In this document: positions 4,550 through 6,254 of the stretch, one piece after another
How the letters are laid out: each line of letters begins with the position of its first letter
Position numbering within the stretch: position 1 is the stretch's first letter
Assembly: GCA_026692885.1 (NCBI GenBank)
Contig: JAPLNJ010000111.1
Span: 1 to 6,254 of the forward strand
Source: Planctomycetota bacterium
Lineage (GTDB): Bacteria; Planctomycetota; Planctomycetia; Pirellulales; Pirellulaceae
DNA: 6,254 nt
Direction of reading: 5' to 3'
Made by a program: the position numbers and the translations under genes
The notes under the pieces: model-generated
What the model saw: only the letters and a program-made list of their open reading frames with translations
Databases searched by the model: none
What the model was told of the DNA's origin: nothing

Positions 4550-6254
4550 ACTGCCACCGAAACCACATCCACGTCCGCCGCAGCACCGGCCAGCGGCCTC
4601 GCCGCCGATGGCCGTTGCACGCACTGTGGCCTGCCGGTGCCGCGCGGGTTGCTCGATGCCACGCGTGCTGAGCAGTTCTGTTGTGCCGGTTGCCGGGCGG
4701 TTTATGCGATGCTGCAGGGCTGCGGACTCGAACGTTTCTACCGACTGCGTGACGCCACCGACGCCGAGCCGGAGCCCGCTCGGACTACGGACCGCCAGTA
4801 TCGCGAGTTCGACGATCCGGTGTTTCGCAACTTGTACTGCCAGCCTACCGGCGACGGGCTGCAAACCTGCGAGTTGTATCTGGAAGGCGTGCATTGCGCC
4901 GCCTGTGTGTGGCTTGTGGAAAAGCTGCCGCGGGTCGCGCCGGGGGTGGTCGAAGCTCGACTTGATCTGCGGCGTTCGCTGGTGCGCATCTGCTGGGTGG
5001 ACAGCCAGATTTCCCTCGCGCGCATCGCCCGGACGCTGGACTCGTTGGGATATCCGCCGCATCCGGCCAAGGATGCCCAAGCCCGCACGCGACGCAAGCA
5101 AGAGGACCAGCGGTTCCTGATCCGTATCGGCGTGGCCGCCGCCTGTATGGGCAATGTGATGACCTTGGCCTTCGCGCTTTATGGCGGGGTCTTCACAGGA
5201 ATCGAGGCGCAGTACTCGCAGTTGTTCCGCTGGACCAGCATGGTGTTCGGACTCATCGCGTTGGCGGGACCGGGCAACCTGTTCCTGCGCGGCGCCTGGG
5301 CGGCTCTGCGGACCCGCACCGCTCACTTGGACGTGCCGATCGCGCTAGGGCTGACGGCGGGCGGTCTGGCGGGGACGGCGAACGCGATTGCGGGCCGCGG
5401 CGAGATCTACTTCGACTCGCTGACGATGCTGGTCTTTCTGTTGTTGGTCGGGCGGTGGATTCAACGACGCCAGCAGCGTTGGGCGAATGACGCCTTGGAA
5501 CTGTTGTTCTCGCTGACCCCGACCGCCGCTCGTCGCGTGGCGGCCGACGGCGTCCGCGAGGTCCCGATCGAAGCCATCGGTCCGGGCGATCTGGTCGAGG
5601 TCCGCGCCGGTGATGCGATACCCACCGACGGTGTTGTCGTGGCCGGGCAGTCCACGGTGGATCAATCCCTGTTGACCGGCGAATCGCGCCCGATGCTCGT
5701 GTTGCCGGAGGATCGTGTGCAGGCCGGCACCGTGAATCTCGGTGCCCGGCTGTTAGTCCGGGTCGAGGCGGTCGGCGATCAGACGCGCGTCGGCAAGTTG
5801 GTACGGCTGGTCGAAGAATGCAGCCGCAATCGGGCGCCGCTGGTTCAGTTCGCGGACCGCGTCGCAGGCCGGTTTGTCGTCGTGGTGTTGGCCCTGTCCG
5901 CGATCACGCTCGGCCTGTGGTTGTGGCGCGAACCAGCGCGGGCCATCGACCATGCCGTGGCGCTGCTGATCGTGACTTGCCCGTGTGCGCTGGGCCTGTC
6001 CACTCCGCTGGCCGTCAGCGTCGCGTTGGGCCGCGCGGCCCGCCGCCGAATCCTGATCAAAGGCGGCGCGGCGCTGGAACGACTGGCGCAACGCGGAACC
6101 ATCGTGCTCGACAAGACGGGAACGCTCACCGCGGGTCGCACCACGGTCGTCTCCTGGTTCGGCGACGACGGAGCGAAGCCGCTGGTCGTGGCCCTCGAAA
6201 CCCATTCGGCACACCCGCTTGCCCGGGCTCTGGTCGCCGCCTTCGCCACCGAGG
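4499..6254 (+). CDS. ccoI: CcoI/FixI copper-exporting P-type ATPase (3' end beyond window)
   Basis: The frame runs off the window after 585 codons. It encodes a P1B ATPase that exports Cu(I) for cbb3 oxidase assembly. Counting from TTG 4499, residues 40-69 form the N-terminal metal-binding domain of CcoI proteins (CTHCGLPV and FCCAGCRAVY). A heavy-metal-associated domain follows with GVHCAACVW (CxxC at 133-136). The first helix of the transporter core is at about 207-230. Later come TGES (393-396, actuator), the membrane metal site CPC (494-496 in TCPCALGLSTP), the phosphorylation motif DKTGT (538-542) and the HP motif (572-573). The GDGxND hinge and last helices lie outside. No ATG occurs in frame before the zinc-ribbon-like domain. 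The frame opens after a TAA at 4460, and the only canonical start is TTG 4499, inside a palindromic element and with no proper ribosome binding site. Identity is secure and the start is not. Confidence 0.9.
   Translation, partial: MVYQTASEGRPTGKLFPTATETTSTSAAAPASGLAADGRCTHCGLPVPRGLLDATRAEQFCCAGCRAVYAMLQGCGLERFYRLRDATDAEPEPARTTDRQYREFDDPVFRNLYCQPTGDGLQTCELYLEGVHCAACVWLVEKLPRVAPGVVEARLDLRRSLVRICWVDSQISLARIARTLDSLGYPPHPAKDAQARTRRKQEDQRFLIRIGVAAACMGNVMTLAFALYGGVFTGIEAQYSQLFRWTSMVFGLIALAGPGNLFLRGAWAALRTRTAHLDVPIALGLTAGGLAGTANAIAGRGEIYFDSLTMLVFLLLVGRWIQRRQQRWANDALELLFSLTPTAARRVAADGVREVPIEAIGPGDLVEVRAGDAIPTDGVVVAGQSTVDQSLLTGESRPMLVLPEDRVQAGTVNLGARLLVRVEAVGDQTRVGKLVRLVEECSRNRAPLVQFADRVAGRFVVVVLALSAITLGLWLWREPARAIDHAVALLIVTCPCALGLSTPLAVSVALGRAARRRILIKGGAALERLAQRGTIVLDKTGTLTAGRTTVVSWFGDDGAKPLVVALETHSAHPLARALVAAFATE

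Noticed and set aside
4608..5120. Plus-strand ATG frame of 170 codons at the ccoI 5' end
   Set aside because: It is in another frame than the CTHCGLPV, HCAACVW, TGES, CPC and DKTGT motifs and shows no domain of its own. It is a shadow of ccoI, although its ATG is tempting because ccoI lacks one.

Overview
The window holds the maturation half of a cbb3-type cytochrome c oxidase (cco/fix) cluster, all on the + strand, in GC-rich DNA. The order is ccoQ (699-863), a short mono-haem ccoP (856-1551), ccoG (1526-2908), ccoH/fixH (3030-3563), a DsbD_2/TauE-SafE-like membrane protein (3563-4342) and the 5' part of the copper P-type ATPase gene ccoI (about 4499 to the window end, incomplete). No ccoN or ccoO is visible. 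They would be expected upstream of base 1, and ccoS downstream of ccoI. The source is most likely an aerobic or microaerobic Gram-negative-type bacterium. The mono-haem CcoP, the SafE-like gene and the many palindromic intergenic repeats suggest Planctomycetota, but that is an impression and not a demonstrated placement.

Together the genes finish a high-affinity terminal oxidase. CcoP carries electrons through haem c to the catalytic core, and CcoQ stabilises the complex. CcoG is a membrane Fe-S protein tied to copper handling. CcoH is an assembly factor. CcoI exports Cu(I) for the CuB centre, and the SafE-like protein probably assists metal or thiol chemistry. Coding is tightly coupled at three junctions: ccoQ/ccoP overlap by 8 nt, ccoP/ccoG by 26 nt, and fixH/SafE share one base in TAATG.

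The unusual part is the DNA between the genes. Bases 1-698 hold no convincing complete gene but contain five related repeat copies of about 35 nt in strictly alternating orientation. Two long hairpins, of 25 and 26 bp with 3-nt loops, are interleaved with them, and a separate hairpin repeat follows at 581-638. Two more palindromic elements lie inside the operon, and both touch gene ends. The one at 2905-3007 contains the ccoG stop codon in its left arm. The one at 4419-4549 ends where the ccoI start codon would be expected, so that a Shine-Dalgarno-like sequence lies on one side of the element and the start-less reading frame on the other.

I see no wholly new gene system. The points most worth following are the repeat family at gene boundaries, the displaced ccoI start, the in-frame 15-bp tandem repeat in ccoP and the mono-haem CcoP.
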